Assembly: GCA_003023485.1 (NCBI GenBank)
Contig: PXSG01000047.1
Location: 8,478 to 48,572, forward strand
DNA from: Halobacteriales archaeon SW_10_68_16
Lineage (GTDB): Archaea > Halobacteriota > Halobacteria > Halobacteriales > Haloarculaceae
Direction of reading: 5' to 3'
Length of the DNA: 40,095 bases
Below the pieces are notes generated by a model that was given only the letters and a program-made list of their open reading frames with translations, was not told the origin of the DNA and made no database searches. This document shows positions 1 to 9,499 of the stretch, piece by piece. Made by a program: the position numbers and the translations under genes. The first letter of the stretch is position 1. Every line of letters starts with the position of its first letter.

Positions 1-322
1 CGGCCGTTTGTCCGCCCGTGAGGTCGACGTCCCCGACGATGTCGCCGAAATCGAGGATGACGCCCGCGACGAGCAAGAGGACGCCGACCACGCCGAACTT
101 GAGCGCCCGCTCCAGCAGGCCGGCCTCGGCCCGGGCACCCGTCGAGACCCCGGCGACGTTCGGGCGGTCTGCCTGTCTGAAGGAGGGGCCGTCCCCGCCG
201 GACGTGAACGCGAGCACGCGGTGGCTCGTCACGACGACCCGGGCGTCGCCGACCTCGACCGTCTCCGCGATGGACTCGCCGTCGTAGAGCAACTCCTCGG
301 CCCGGTCGGCCCACTGCGACAT
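1..322 (-). CDS. Hypothetical membrane protein, C-terminus cut by window edge
   Basis: The start is ATG at 322 and the frame stays open to base 1, so only the first 107 residues are visible. The N-terminal ~70 residues form a soluble region with the pattern VVVTSHRVLAFT followed by FRQADRPNV. This resembles the bacterial-PH-like domains found in small haloarchaeal membrane proteins. A hydrophobic segment (ALKFGVVGVLLLVAGVIL) follows, then an acidic stretch. No enzyme motif is seen. It lies upstream of and in the opposite direction to nothing informative in this window; the next gene (377-1330) is on the same strand 54 bases upstream. Function is unknown and the PH-like assignment is tentative. 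Confidence 0.7.
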   Translation of the reverse strand, partial: MSQWADRAEELLYDGESIAETVEVGDARVVVTSHRVLAFTSGGDGPSFRQADRPNVAGVSTGARAEAGLLERALKFGVVGVLLLVAGVILDFGDIVGDVDLTGGQTA

Positions 323-376
323 CGGTGGCGGTAGCACGCCGCGCTACAAGTATGCCTCGGCCGTTCCCTCCCGGCG

Positions 377-1330
377 CTACCGCTCGGGTTCCGGCAGCGC
401 GATCTGCTGCCCGTCCGCGAACACCGTCGGCTCCGTGAGGACGCCGTCGAGGTGGATGGGTGCCTCGACGTCGCCGCCGATGCCGTGGTCGTCGCCGATG
501 GCGAGGTGGACCGTCCCGGCGGCCTTCTCGTCGAGCAGGACCGAGCCCACGAGGTCCGCGACGGCGACGTTCGTCCCGATGCCCAGTTCCGCGAGGTTGT
601 ACGCCACATTGCCGGCCTCGGCGGCGGCCGCCTCGACCTCCTCGCGGAGGGCGTCGTCTCCGATGTGTGTGACCTGGCCGTCTTCGACCTCGAACTCCAC
701 GGTGTGGTCCCCGAGGCGGCCGTGGGGCATCATCGTCCCGTCGACGACGACGGTCCCGTCGCCGGTTTCGGGGCTGACGTACACCTCGCCGGCCGGGAGG
801 TTCGTCATCCCGCCGGGATCGTGGACGACGCCGGTGTCCTCGTGCCACTCGCGCGCGCCCGGTTCGAGCGTGATGTCCGTTCCCTGGGGGGTGGTCACCC
901 GGATCGCCTCGGCGTCGGCGACCTGGTCGTAGACCCGGCGACACTCCTCCCGAATGTGCCCGTAGTCGGCGTCCAGCCCCATCAGGAAGACGCCGTCGGT
1001 GATGCCGGGCAGCGTAGCCACGCGGGTGCCCGCCTCGTTGGCCTCGGTGCGGGCGGCGGTGTGGCTCAGGCTCTTGGTCGTGGGCGCGAGCACGACGTCC
1101 GCGCCGGCCATCGCGGCCGCCACCGATGCCGGAGGCTCCTCGCCGTGCTGGTCGCCCGGCGGGTAGCGCGCCAGCACCGCGGCTTCGGTCGTCTCGCTCG
1201 CGACCTCGTACAGCGCCTCGCCGATGGCCTGGCGCTCGTCGTCGGTGACGATACAGCAGGACTCGCCGGGGTCGAGGCCCATGCACTGGTCGATCGCCGT
1301 CTCTGCCGGGCCGCGCAGGGAACCGCTCAT
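377..1330 (-). CDS. M29-like aminopeptidase (aminopeptidase T family)
   Basis: This 317-residue protein resembles the short archaeal members of the leucyl aminopeptidase / aminopeptidase T (M29) family. Supporting segments are the N-terminal CMGLDPGESCCIVTDDER, the central GDGTVVVDGTMMPHG and the C-terminal block ELGIGTNVAVADLVGSVLLDEKA followed by HLAIGDDHGIGG and APIHLDG. That block carries the conserved Glu/His residues of the metal-binding half. Bacterial M29 enzymes are about 400 residues, so this is a shorter relative, and true peptidase activity is inferred from family only. The ATG at 1330 sits about 45 bases below an AT-rich box on the minus strand (around 1371-1383). The kinase gene is divergent across a 126-base gap. 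Confidence 0.8.
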   Translation of the reverse strand: MSGSLRGPAETAIDQCMGLDPGESCCIVTDDERQAIGEALYEVASETTEAAVLARYPPGDQHGEEPPASVAAAMAGADVVLAPTTKSLSHTAARTEANEAGTRVATLPGITDGVFLMGLDADYGHIREECRRVYDQVADAEAIRVTTPQGTDITLEPGAREWHEDTGVVHDPGGMTNLPAGEVYVSPETGDGTVVVDGTMMPHGRLGDHTVEFEVEDGQVTHIGDDALREEVEAAAAEAGNVAYNLAELGIGTNVAVADLVGSVLLDEKAAGTVHLAIGDDHGIGGDVEAPIHLDGVLTEPTVFADGQQIALPEPER

Positions 1331-1376
1331 GTGCGAGGGATGGGCGGGCGGGGGGATAGAGGTTTTCCGGGAACTA

Positions 1377-1406
1377 TTTATGCGATTCTACACAGTTGTG
1401 CATAAA
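1377..1406. promoter_or_regulatory. Inverted repeat in divergent aminopeptidase/kinase promoter region
   Basis: TTTATGC (1377-1383) is mirrored exactly by GCATAAA (1400-1406) across 16 bases, with a further CACA/TGTG pair at 1391-1400. Each AT-rich arm could act as a TATA element for one of the two diverging genes, so a protein bound to the dyad could cover both promoters. The symmetry is seen directly; regulatory function is inferred. Confidence 0.45.
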
Positions 1407-1456
1407 AGGACTGTCGGGGGTGGGGGGTGACGACGCGGCGCCGGCCGGTGAGACGG

Positions 1457-3651
1457 ATGGTATGGCAATCGACCCCCTGGGCGGACCCGCTCCTCGTCTC
1501 GACAGTGGTCGCTGCCACGCTCGCGGTCTTCGGCCTGCTGTACGTCCTGCTGGTCCGGGGGGACCGCCGCGTGACCGCGTTCGCGACGCTGATGCTCGGC
1601 ACCGCGGTCTGGACGCTGGGGTACTCCTTCCAGTTTGCCAGCGCCGACCTCGCGGGCAAGCGCCTCTGGGCGACGGTCTCTCTGGTCGGCGAGGCAATCG
1701 TGCCGGCCGCCTGGTGTACGTTCGCGCTCGTCTACGCGCGCCGCGAGGCGTGGCTGACCCGGATGCGACTGGCCGCGCTCTGGACAGTCCCGGCGCTGAC
1801 GGTCGCGCTCGCGGTCACGAACGCGAATCACGGTCTCGTCTGGCGCGAGACGGCGACCGCGACCGCGCCCGGCACGGGGCCTACTCGTACATAGTCGCGC
1901 TCGCGGGCGTCGTGCTGATGGCCGGCCTCATCGCACGCACCCGGCGCGTCTACCGCGGCCAGGCGGCGGTCCTCCTTGCTGGTATCCTCGTGCCCGCGGG
2001 AGCCAACCTCGCGTCGCTCGCCGACCTCGGCCCGGGTGCGACGGTGAATCTCACGCCCCCGTCGGTGGCCCTGCTCGGTGTCGCCTTCGCCGTCGGGATA
2101 TTCAAGTACCGCCTGTTCGACCTGGTGCTGGTCCCGCGCTCCTCGGTCGTCGAGAACATGGGCGAGGGGTACGTCCTGCTGGACGCGGCAAACGAGGTGG
2201 TCGACCTGAACGCGGCGGCGCGGTCGCTGCTCGACGGCGACGAGGGACGTCTGCTCGGACGGAACGCCAGGAGGGCCTTCGGTGTCGACCTCTCCGTGCT
2301 CGACTCCTTCGAGGGCGACCCGGTCACCGAGACGGTCACCGTCGACGAGGGTGGCGACCAGCGGTACCTCGACCTGTCTGTCTCGCGCGTCGAGGCCGGC
2401 CGCGCCACCGGGCGCTTGCTCGCCGTCCGGGACGTCACCGACCGGGTCCGCCTCGAACGGCGGTTCCGGCGCCTCATCGAGGCCTCCTCCGACATGGTGT
2501 TCGTCCTCGACGAGACGGGCCGGGGCGACTACGCCAGCCCCTCCGTCGAGCGCGTCCTGGGTTACGACCCCGACGACCTCGTCGGCCGGCGGTCCTTCGA
2601 GGACCTGACGGTCGAGGACGCCGACCACGAGCAGGCGACCGGTGTCGAGGCGGTAGCAGAGGACGCCCCCTCGCAGGCGGCGGCGACCTGGCGGCGCGTC
2701 CTCGAGGGCACCGGAACCGACCCGGCCGAGAGCAGCCGCATCCGGTTCGAGGTGTGTCTCGAGACCGCCGGCGGCGAGGTCCGCACCATCGAGGCCATCG
2801 CGCGGTATCTCGTCGAGGACCCCGCCGTCGAGGGTATCGTCATCAACGCCCGCGACGTCACCGACCGCGTCGAGCGCGAACAGGAACTCGCCCGGGCCAA
2901 CGAACGGTTGGACCAGTTCGTCAGTTTCGTCAGCCACGACCTCCGGAACCCGCTGAACGTGGCCATGGGCCACCTCGACCTGGCCATCGAGACCGGCGAC
3001 GAGGAATCGCTCCGGAAGGTGAAACGCCAGCACCAGCGCATGGAGACGATGATCCAGGACCTGCTGTCGATGGCCCGCGAGGGCAGGGACGTCGAGGAGG
3101 AGGAACTGGACGCCGTCGGACTCGACGCCGCGGCGTCCCACGCCTGGCGGAACGTCGAGACCGAGGGGGCGACGCTGGAGGTCACCGGCGACGCGACGAT
3201 GCTGGCCGACGAGTCCCGCCTCCCGAACCTCTTCGAGAACCTCTTCCGGAACGCCGTGGAACACGGTTCCACGAGCCCTCCGTCGCAGACTCCCGAGGAC
3301 GCCGTCGAACACGGCGCCGAAAGCGACCCGGCCGCGCTGACCGTCCGGGTGGAGCCACTGCCCGACGGCTTCGCGGTCGGCGACGACGGCGTCGGCATCC
3401 CTGCCGACGTCCGCGAGGAGGTTACCGAGTCCGGGTTCACCACGGAGTCGGGCAACACCGGCTACGGCCTGGCCATCGTCAGCGAAATCGCGACCGCCCA
3501 CGGCTGGGACCTCGCGGTGACCGAGAGCGACGCCGGCGGGGCGCGCTTCGAGTTCACCGGGGTGGGGCTGGTCGACGATACGGGGGACGACGCCGAGCGC
3601 ACGGACCCGGGCATCGCGAGCGAGCAATCACCGCCGGGAGGGGGTGAGTGA
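1457..3651 (+). pseudogene. 7TM-PAS-PAS sensor histidine kinase, disrupted by a frameshift near 1872-1884
   Basis: The likely start is ATG at 1457. The first frame encodes a membrane-embedded N-terminal region of the HisKA-7TM type, including the NHGLVW motif, and stops at 1894. The rest continues in another frame from about 1880 (AYSYIVALAG), so one base appears to be missing in the run around 1875-1879. After the last membrane helix come a PAS domain (about 2150-2440) and a second PAS (about 2460-2870, SPSVERVLGYDPDDLVG). A HisKA domain follows with phospho-acceptor His at 2935-2937 (SHDLRNPLN), then a HATPase with N box (FRNAVEHG), DDGVGIP and TGYGLAIV. All signalling motifs are intact, which fits a very recent mutation or a sequencing error. 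No response regulator lies beside it. Its stop overlaps the BCCT start by four bases, so the two are probably co-transcribed. Confidence 0.85.
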
Positions 3652-5480
3652 CCGTGGCGGTCGAGCGTGTGACCGGGGGTCGGGACCCGGAAGGGCCGTT
3701 CGGCCTCGGTCTCCTGTTGCTGGTCTCGGGTGCGCTCGTCACGGGGGCGCTCGTCGCCGCCGCGTTCCTGCTGCCGGCGACGGTCGGCGCGCTCATCAGC
3801 GGGCGTGCACTGCTGGGTCTCGGGCTGACCTTCGCTGGCGCGGTGCTGGCGCTGCTGGCCGCACTCCCCGACCGGACTGCCGGCGTGCCAATCGGTGCGG
3901 GCGAGACGGCCGAGGACACGTGGGTCGGCGTCTCCGCCGGGGAGTGGCTCACCGCCCGGGGCCAGGAGATCCGCGAGGAGGTCGACCGCCCGGTGTTCGT
4001 CCCCGGCGTGGCCCTGGCGGCCGTCGTGGTGGTGGGCTTCCTCGCCGTTCCCGAGCGGACGATGGCGGCAGTGTCCGCCCTCGAATCCGTCGTCTTCGGG
4101 ACCGCCCGGGACCTGTTGCTCGTCGCGGTGCTGACCTTCGTCCTCGCGGCCGTCGTCCTCGCTGTGGGCCCCTGGGGGCGGATCCGCCTGGGCGGGGAGG
4201 ACGCGACCCCGGACTTTTCTCTGCCGGCCTACCTCGCGATGCTCTTCTCGGCCGGCATCGCGGCGGGCATCGTCTTCTGGGGCCCCGTCGAGGCGCTGTT
4301 GCACTACGATACCGTGCCGCCGTACCTCGACGCTGCGGCGCAGTCCGACGCCGCTGTCGCCGGGGCGCTCCAGTACACCCTGTTCCACTGGGGGGTCTCG
4401 GCGTGGTCGGTGTACCTCGCGGTCGGCCTCCCGGTCGCCTACGCGGCGTACAACCGCGGGGCGCCGCTGCGCGTGTCGTCGGTGCTCGTCCCCCTGCTGG
4501 GCGAGGACGCCGTCGAACACCCGCTGGGACGCCTCGTCGACGTGCTGGCGGTGGTGGCGACGCTTGGCGGACTGTCGACGACGCTTGGCTTTCTGGGCGC
4601 GCAGTTCCTCGCGGGCATCGAGTACCGCTGGCCGGTCGACCTCGCCGGCGGCGAACCCTTGCTGGTGGCCGGCCTGACGGTCATCTTCGCCGTCTCGGCC
4701 GTGACGGGGGTCCGCCGTGGGATGCGCCGCCTCTCGGGACTGAACAGCGTCGCCTTTCTCGCCCTCCTCGGTGCGCTCGCACTCCTGGGGCCGCTGGGGT
4801 TCGTCGCGACGACCGGGGCGGGTGCCGTCGCCGGCTACGTGACCGAATTCGTCCCGATGAGCCTCTACGGCGCGACGGGCGGCGGCGGGGACTGGCTCTC
4901 GGCCTGGACGGTCTTCTACTGGGCGTGGTGGCTCTCGTGGGCACCCTTCGTCGGACTCTTCCTCGCGCGGATCTCCCGGGGCCGACAGATTCGGACGGTG
5001 GTGCTCGCGTCGGTGGGCGCGACGTCGCTGGCGACGCTGACCTGGTTTGTCGTCGTCGGCGGGACCGCCCTCTCGTTGCAACACACCGGCACGGCGGACG
5101 TGCTCGGTGTCATCGGGGACGCCGGCATCCCGGCCGCCGGGTTCCCCGTCTTCGACGCGGTGCCGCTGGGCGACCTCTTGTTGGTCGTGTTCCTCCTCCT
5201 GGTCATCACCTTCTTCATCACGTCGGCCGACGCCGCGACCCGCAGTCTCGCGTTGCTGACCTCGCGCCGCGCGGACCCCTCGGCGTCGCTACGGGCCGTC
5301 CTCGCGGCGCTCGTCGGGATCATCGCGGCCGTCCTCATCCTCGTGGGCGGCAGCGGCACCGTCCAGTCCGCCGCCGTCGTCGTCGGCGGGCCCTTCGCCG
5401 TCGTCGCCCTCGTGGCACTCGCCGGCCTCGCGGTCGCAATCTACCGTGACCGCCCGCAGGGCCGTGGCTCCGGGGAGTGA
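3648..5480 (+). CDS. BCCT-family betaine/choline/carnitine transporter
   Basis: This 610-residue polytopic membrane protein starts at GTG 3648, overlapping the kinase stop (GTGA). It carries the BCCT signature [20 protein letters not shown] (about 4903-4962) followed by [10 protein letters not shown], and the glycine-rich [14 protein letters not shown]. About a dozen or more hydrophobic segments are evident, with an N-terminal extension of roughly 170 residues holding extra helices ahead of the core. BCCT carriers import quaternary or related osmolytes with Na+ or H+. In a haloarchaeon the expected role is compatible-solute uptake, but the substrate cannot be read from sequence. Overlap with the kinase suggests the sensor controls or responds to transport. 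Confidence 0.92.
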   Translation: MTVAVERVTGGRDPEGPFGLGLLLLVSGALVTGALVAAAFLLPATVGALISGRALLGLGLTFAGAVLALLAALPDRTAGVPIGAGETAEDTWVGVSAGEWLTARGQEIREEVDRPVFVPGVALAAVVVVGFLAVPERTMAAVSALESVVFGTARDLLLVAVLTFVLAAVVLAVGPWGRIRLGGEDATPDFSLPAYLAMLFSAGIAAGIVFWGPVEALLHYDTVPPYLDAAAQSDAAVAGALQYTLFHWGVSAWSVYLAVGLPVAYAAYNRGAPLRVSSVLVPLLGEDAVEHPLGRLVDVLAVVATLGGLSTTLGFLGAQFLAGIEYRWPVDLAGGEPLLVAGLTVIFAVSAVTGVRRGMRRLSGLNSVAFLALLGALALLGPLGFVATTGAGAVAGYVTEFVPMSLYGATGGGGDWLSAWTVFYWAWWLSWAPFVGLFLARISRGRQIRTVVLASVGATSLATLTWFVVVGGTALSLQHTGTADVLGVIGDAGIPAAGFPVFDAVPLGDLLLVVFLLLVITFFITSADAATRSLALLTSRRADPSASLRAVLAALVGIIAAVLILVGGSGTVQSAAVVVGGPFAVVALVALAGLAVAIYRDRPQGRGSGE

Positions 5481-5501
5481 CCGGGCCGCGCACTCGGTCG
5501 G

Positions 5502-5603
5502 TCACCGCAGGTCGTACCACTCCGTCCCGCCCGTCTCGGTGTCGAGGAGGACGCCGGCCGGCTGGTCGTCCCCGTCGACGTCCGTTCTCGCGGCGCCTAT
5601 CAC
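5502..5603 (-). CDS. Possible 33-residue acidic small protein
   Basis: A short frame from GTG 5603 to TGA 5502-5504 reads with haloarchaeal character: Asp-rich, then [19 protein letters not shown] at the C-terminus. It fills most of the 158-base gap between the BCCT and GAPDH genes, divergent from GAPDH. No family is recognised. The amino-acid pattern looks coding, but the start is weak and it could be a chance frame. Confidence 0.3.
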   Translation of the reverse strand: MIGAARTDVDGDDQPAGVLLDTETGGTEWYDLR

Positions 5604-5638
5604 AACGCCTATGCCGGCAAGTGGCCAAACCCGCGCAC

Positions 5639-6694
5639 ATGCAGGTGGGCATCAACGGCTACGGCACCATCGGCAAGCGCGTCGCCGACGCCGTCCGCGC
5701 ACAACCCGATATGGAGGTCCTGGGTGTCGCCAAGACCCGGCCGAACTTCGAGGCCCGGGGCGCCGTCGAGAAGGGCTACGACCTCTACGCCGCCATCGAG
5801 GACCGCCGGCACCGCTTCGCGGAGGCGGGCATCGACATCGCTGGCGACGTCGAGGAACTGGTCGCCGCAAGCGACGTCGTCGTCGACGCCTGCCCCTCCG
5901 GCGTCGGCGCGGAGAACGCTGCCATGTACCGCGAGCACGACACGCCCGCGCTCCTCCAGGGCGGCGAGGACGCCGACGTCGTCGACGCCTCCTTCACCGC
6001 CCGTGCCAACTACGACGCAGTCGCGGGCGCGGACCTGGTGCGGGTGGTCTCCTGTAACACGACCGGCCTCGCCCGCCTGCTGGCGCCGTTGTGCGAGGCC
6101 TACGGCGTCGAGAAGGCCCGTGTCACGCTCGTCCGGCGGGGCGGCGACCCCGCCCAGAGCGGCCGGGGGCCCATCAACGACATCCTCCCCGACCCCGTCG
6201 AACTGCCCTCGCATCACGGCCCCGACGTCCAGACCATCTTCCCGGACCTCGACATCGACACGCTCGGGCTGAAGGTGCCCGCCACGCTGATGCACACCCA
6301 CAGCGTCAACGTCACGCTGGAATCACAGCCGTCGGCCGCCGAGATCCGCGACCTCCTCGAAGGCGAGTCCCGCACGTTCGTCATCCCCGAGTGGCTCGGC
6401 CTCGACGGCGCCGGCGCGATCAAGGAACTCGCAGGGGACACGGGTCGTTCCCGCACCGACGTCTGGGAGAACTGCATCTGGGGCGAGTCGATTACCGTCG
6501 AAGGCAACGACCTCTACCTGTTCCAGGCCATCCACCAGGAGTCAGACGTCGTCCCCGAGAACGTCGACGCCATCCGCGCTGTCACCGGGTCGGCCGACCG
6601 CGCGGAGAGCATGCAGCGGACCGACGAGGCGCTGGGGCTGGACGAACCGCTGGTCGGGACGGACGCGGCGCCGGAAGCGGCGGCCGACGATTAG
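5639..6694 (+). CDS. gap: Type II glyceraldehyde-3-phosphate dehydrogenase
   Basis: The archaeal class of NAD(P)-dependent phosphorylating GAPDH converts glyceraldehyde-3-phosphate to 1,3-bisphosphoglycerate, or the reverse in gluconeogenesis. The ATG at 5639 gives [19 protein letters not shown], the N-terminal Rossmann loop. Catalytic Cys is residue 139 in [13 protein letters not shown]. The predicted 351 residues are about ten more than usual because of an acidic tail after the conserved core. The stop TAG (6692-6694) overlaps the TAA of the convergent gene at 6691-6693. Phosphoglycerate kinase, the next pathway enzyme, lies just beyond on the other strand. Haloarchaea often keep this type II enzyme for gluconeogenesis, so that direction is likely here. 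Confidence 0.95.
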   Translation: MQVGINGYGTIGKRVADAVRAQPDMEVLGVAKTRPNFEARGAVEKGYDLYAAIEDRRHRFAEAGIDIAGDVEELVAASDVVVDACPSGVGAENAAMYREHDTPALLQGGEDADVVDASFTARANYDAVAGADLVRVVSCNTTGLARLLAPLCEAYGVEKARVTLVRRGGDPAQSGRGPINDILPDPVELPSHHGPDVQTIFPDLDIDTLGLKVPATLMHTHSVNVTLESQPSAAEIRDLLEGESRTFVIPEWLGLDGAGAIKELAGDTGRSRTDVWENCIWGESITVEGNDLYLFQAIHQESDVVPENVDAIRAVTGSADRAESMQRTDEALGLDEPLVGTDAAPEAAADD

Positions 6695-7086
6695 AACCGC
6701 GGCAGGGGTTCGCGTTCGATGGCCCGCAGCACCGACGCCGCCTCCGAGAGCGGGAGGTCCTCGTAGAGGATGTGGGGCCACAGTTCCTCGCCTTCGGAGA
6801 GTGCGTGGTTCTCGGCGGAGACCCCGCCGTCGGCGGGCGTGACCGCCTCGATATCGCGCAGGGCCGAAAGCACCGTCGCCTCCTCGGCCGTCGCGGCGAC
6901 GAAGCGGACCTTCAGTTCCCGGACCGACGTCCCGCGACAGGCCAGGGAGGTCGGGCGCTCCTCGTAGTTCGCCCGCGGGTCGATTTCGACCTGTGCCCAG
7001 ACGCCCTCGACGCCGCGGTACTCGCCGACCTCGACCGGCGAGTCGAGCCGGTCTGTCAGTACCTGGCGGATCCGTTCTTCGGACAT
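6691..7086 (-). CDS. Conserved hypothetical protein coupled to PGK
   Basis: A 131-residue soluble acidic protein with no recognised domain. It has an alternating charged/hydrophobic N-terminal half ([22 protein letters not shown]) and a helical C-terminus ending EREPLPRF. The chosen start is ATG 7086, which shares one base with the PGK stop (TGATG), so translation is probably coupled. Being co-transcribed with PGK and convergent with GAPDH, it may be a cofactor or stability factor for the glycolytic pair, but nothing in the sequence proves this. Confidence 0.8.
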   Translation of the reverse strand: MSEERIRQVLTDRLDSPVEVGEYRGVEGVWAQVEIDPRANYEERPTSLACRGTSVRELKVRFVAATAEEATVLSALRDIEAVTPADGGVSAENHALSEGEELWPHILYEDLPLSEAASVLRAIEREPLPRF

Positions 7087-8315
7087 CACTCGCGTACCTC
7101 CGCCTCGGCGCTCCGCTGCAGCACTTCGATGGCGGGCAGCGGTTTGCCCGTCAGCGCCCGGATGTAGGCGCCGCCGGCGATGGAGACGTGCGAGAAGTCC
7201 GACTCCCGGAGGCCGTACATGTCGATGGCCCGCGAGGTGTCGCCGCCGCCGACGACCGAGAAACAGTCACAGGCCGCGATGGCTTCGAGGACGTTCACCG
7301 TCCCGTAGCTGAACCGCTCGTCCTCGAAGACGCCCAGCGCCCCCTTCACGAAGACGGCCCCGGAACTGGCCGCGATGTCCGCATAGCGGGAGGTCGTGTC
7401 GGTCCCGACGTCGAGGTAGTCGTACTCTTTGTCCTTGACGTCGGCGACCGTGACCTCGGCGCGTTCGCCGTCGTCGTCCTCGTAGGCCAGGTCGGTCGGG
7501 AAGACGAGATCGGAGGGGTGGGCCTCGATGAGGTGCTGGATCTTCTCACGATTGTGCACGTACTGTTCGTCGTAGACGTCGGTGTCGCCGACGTCGCGGC
7601 CGACCTCGTAGCCCAGCGCCCGGAGGAAGAGTTCGCCCGCGATGCCACCCAAAAGGAAATTGTCGACCCTGTCCTCGAGGGCGGTCATCACCTCGATGAC
7701 GTCGGTGGCCTTCTTGCCGCCGGCGACCATCGTCACGTCGCCGTCGAACTCGCGGGGGGCGATGGCGGAGTTTGCCTCGTACTCGGCGGCCAGCACCGGC
7801 CCCGCGTAGGCGTCCATGGCGGGGGGAAAGCCCACCAGCGAGGCGTGCCTGCGGTGGGCCGCCGAGTAGGCGTCGTTGACGTAGGCGTCGAACTCCGGGG
7901 CGAGTGTCCGGACGAGCGTACTCTCGGCGTGCTCTTCGGGCGGCTTCTCCGGGAGTTCGTCCATCACCATGCGGACGTTCTCCAGCAGGAGCACCTCGCC
8001 GGCCGCGAGGTTCCGGATGGCCTCGATGGCGGTCGGGCCGTATGTGTCCGAGACGAACTCGACGGGGGTCCCGAGGTGTTCCGCGAGGACGTCCGCGTGC
8101 TGTTCCAGCGAGGTGAAGGCGGGGCGGCCGGGCCGGCCCTGGTGGGCGAGGACGGCGACGGCGTGGTCGCGGTCGAGCAGCTCGCTGACGGTGCGTGCGT
8201 GTCGGGCGAACCGTCTGTTGTCCTGTACCCGCCCCGCGGAGATTGGGGAGTTGATGTCCACGCGCACGACGACCCGCTGCCCGGCGGCGAGGTCGTCGAG
8301 CGTCCGGTAGCTCAT
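7086..8315 (-). CDS. pgk: Phosphoglycerate kinase
   Basis: A 409-residue enzyme of normal length for the family, catalysing phosphate transfer between 1,3-bisphosphoglycerate and ADP. The ATG at 8315 gives MSYRTLDDLAAGQRVVVRVDIN. Substrate-binding elements include RVDINSP, HQGRPG (for the usual SHLGRP), LLLENVRM and YVNDAYSAAHRRHAS. The nucleotide-binding C-terminal domain has MVAGGKKATDVIEVM and the glycine-rich VVGGGDTSRAI. A TATA-like element (ACTAATAG on the minus strand, about 8337-8344) is 22-29 bases upstream of the ATG, so the message is probably leaderless. The gene overlaps the downstream hypothetical by one base. Confidence 0.95.
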   Translation of the reverse strand: MSYRTLDDLAAGQRVVVRVDINSPISAGRVQDNRRFARHARTVSELLDRDHAVAVLAHQGRPGRPAFTSLEQHADVLAEHLGTPVEFVSDTYGPTAIEAIRNLAAGEVLLLENVRMVMDELPEKPPEEHAESTLVRTLAPEFDAYVNDAYSAAHRRHASLVGFPPAMDAYAGPVLAAEYEANSAIAPREFDGDVTMVAGGKKATDVIEVMTALEDRVDNFLLGGIAGELFLRALGYEVGRDVGDTDVYDEQYVHNREKIQHLIEAHPSDLVFPTDLAYEDDDGERAEVTVADVKDKEYDYLDVGTDTTSRYADIAASSGAVFVKGALGVFEDERFSYGTVNVLEAIAACDCFSVVGGGDTSRAIDMYGLRESDFSHVSIAGGAYIRALTGKPLPAIEVLQRSAEAEVRE

Positions 8316-8371
8316 CAGTGGAGGGTGGGTCGACCAGCTATTAGTACTCCGCGATATCCTCACTCGGAGGG

Positions 8372-8689
8372 CTACGCCGACGAGGCGACCGTCCGGTTGC
8401 CGACCCAGGCCGGCGCCGTCACGCTGGTCGACCCGACGCCGGTGACGTAGACGGTCCCCCGCACGTCGCGGAATCGCGGGTCCGGGTCCCCCTCGGTGAC
8501 GACGCGGTAGGTCGTGGTGTTGTCCGCGTCCACGCTGCCCGCGACCGTCGCGTTCTCCGCCCGGAAGAACCATCCCAGGTACTGCGTGGCGTTGACCATG
8601 AAGGGGTCGTGCGCGGCGGTCGGTTCCCGCCGGACGGTCCCGTTCGCGAGCCGGTCGAACCGGACGCTCCCGTCGGCGATCGAGGACAT
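8372..8689 (-). CDS. Small protein resembling the C-terminal half of haloarchaeal lipoproteins
   Basis: A 105-residue protein rich in Asn-x-Thr sequons (ANGTV, NATQY, ENATV, DNTTTY, GNRTV), a feature of exported haloarchaeal proteins. However, no signal peptide or lipobox is present. The pattern YLGWFFRAENATVAGSV...TYRVVTEGDPDPRFRDVRGTVYV resembles the second half of secreted lipoproteins (DUF7537-like, from memory). A TATA-like GCTTTTGG lies about 26-30 bases upstream of ATG 8689. It could be a short genuine gene or a remnant that lost its secretion signal and was captured by a promoter. Function is unknown. Confidence 0.55.
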   Translation of the reverse strand: MSSIADGSVRFDRLANGTVRREPTAAHDPFMVNATQYLGWFFRAENATVAGSVDADNTTTYRVVTEGDPDPRFRDVRGTVYVTGVGSTSVTAPAWVGNRTVASSA

Positions 8690-8734
8690 GCGCCACTCCT
8701 TTCGCGGTGTGTGGCCAAAAGCACCGCGCCCGGT

Positions 8735-9499
8735 TCAGGGAAGGTGTGCCCGCTCGCCGTCCCAGGCGACCCGTCCCTCGACGGCGAGTTTCTCCAGGTG
8801 CGCGAGGACCGTCGCCCGCGCGAGGTCGCGCACCCCAGAGAGGTCCTTCTCGTAGGCCGCGTCGAGGATTTCGTCGGCGTCGCTTGCCCCGTCAAGCACG
8901 GCCCGGCGGACGCGCCGTTCGCGGTCGAGTCGGTGTGCGAGGAGGCGTTCGCAGGTCGCCCGCGGGTCCTCGATGGTGGGCCCGTGTGCCGGGAACAGCC
9001 GGTTGGGGTCGCGGGCGTGGACGCGCCGCAGGGAGGTCAGGTAGGCCCGCATGTCACCCGCCGGTGCGCCGACGACGACGCTGCCCTCGGCGACGGCGAG
9101 GTCGCCCGACACGACACCGCCAGGGCAGACGAACCCCACGTGTTCGGGCGCGTGGCCGGGCGTATCGAGCACCGTCACCGGCACCCCGGCCGGAAGCGTC
9201 GTGCCGGGACGGAACGAACGGTCGGGATCGATTCCGGCCGCCACAGCGAAGGCATCCTCGCGGCCGGCACGCGCCCACACGGTGAGGTCGAACTCGCGGG
9301 CGTAGGTGGCGACGGCCCCGACGTGGTCGGGGTGGTGGTGCGTGACGGCGACGTGGGCCGTGTTGGCCTCGCGGACTGCGCGGTCGAGAGCCTCCGTCCG
9401 GCCGCCGGGGTCGACCAGCAGGCGACCCGCGAGGTACGCGGCGGTCCTGCCGGTCGGGGCGCGCGTCTCGGTGGAAACGTCGACCCGCCTGGGTGTCAC
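8735..9499 (-). CDS. Metallo-beta-lactamase-fold hydrolase with C-terminal helical/winged tail
   Basis: A 254-residue member of the MBL-fold superfamily. The metal-binding motif is THHHPDHVG, a HxHxDH variant; DTPGHAPEHVGFV supplies the next His and GDLAVAEGSVVVG the bridging Asp. The region PAHGPTIEDPRATCERLLAHRLDRE and the helical tail (DLARATVLAHLEKLAVEGRVAWDGERAHL) match the LACTB2-like subgroup, whose tail is a winged-helix-like domain. That subgroup contains ribonucleases and hydrolases; the substrate here is not known. The GTG start at 9499 overlaps the upstream regulator's stop (GTGA), so the two are translationally coupled. Confidence 0.88.
   Translation of the reverse strand: MTPRRVDVSTETRAPTGRTAAYLAGRLLVDPGGRTEALDRAVREANTAHVAVTHHHPDHVGAVATYAREFDLTVWARAGREDAFAVAAGIDPDRSFRPGTTLPAGVPVTVLDTPGHAPEHVGFVCPGGVVSGDLAVAEGSVVVGAPAGDMRAYLTSLRRVHARDPNRLFPAHGPTIEDPRATCERLLAHRLDRERRVRRAVLDGASDADEILDAAYEKDLSGVRDLARATVLAHLEKLAVEGRVAWDGERAHLP

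Noticed and set aside
1828..3627. 599-codon minus-strand frame opposite the histidine kinase
   Set aside because: No recognisable domain and no acidic haloarchaeal composition; the kinase motifs on the plus strand explain the region.
3462..5084. Long open frame (540 codons) on the minus strand opposite the BCCT gene
   Set aside because: The product is low-complexity and Arg/His/Pro-rich, as expected for the complementary strand of a GC-rich gene; the BCCT protein on the plus strand has a clear signature.
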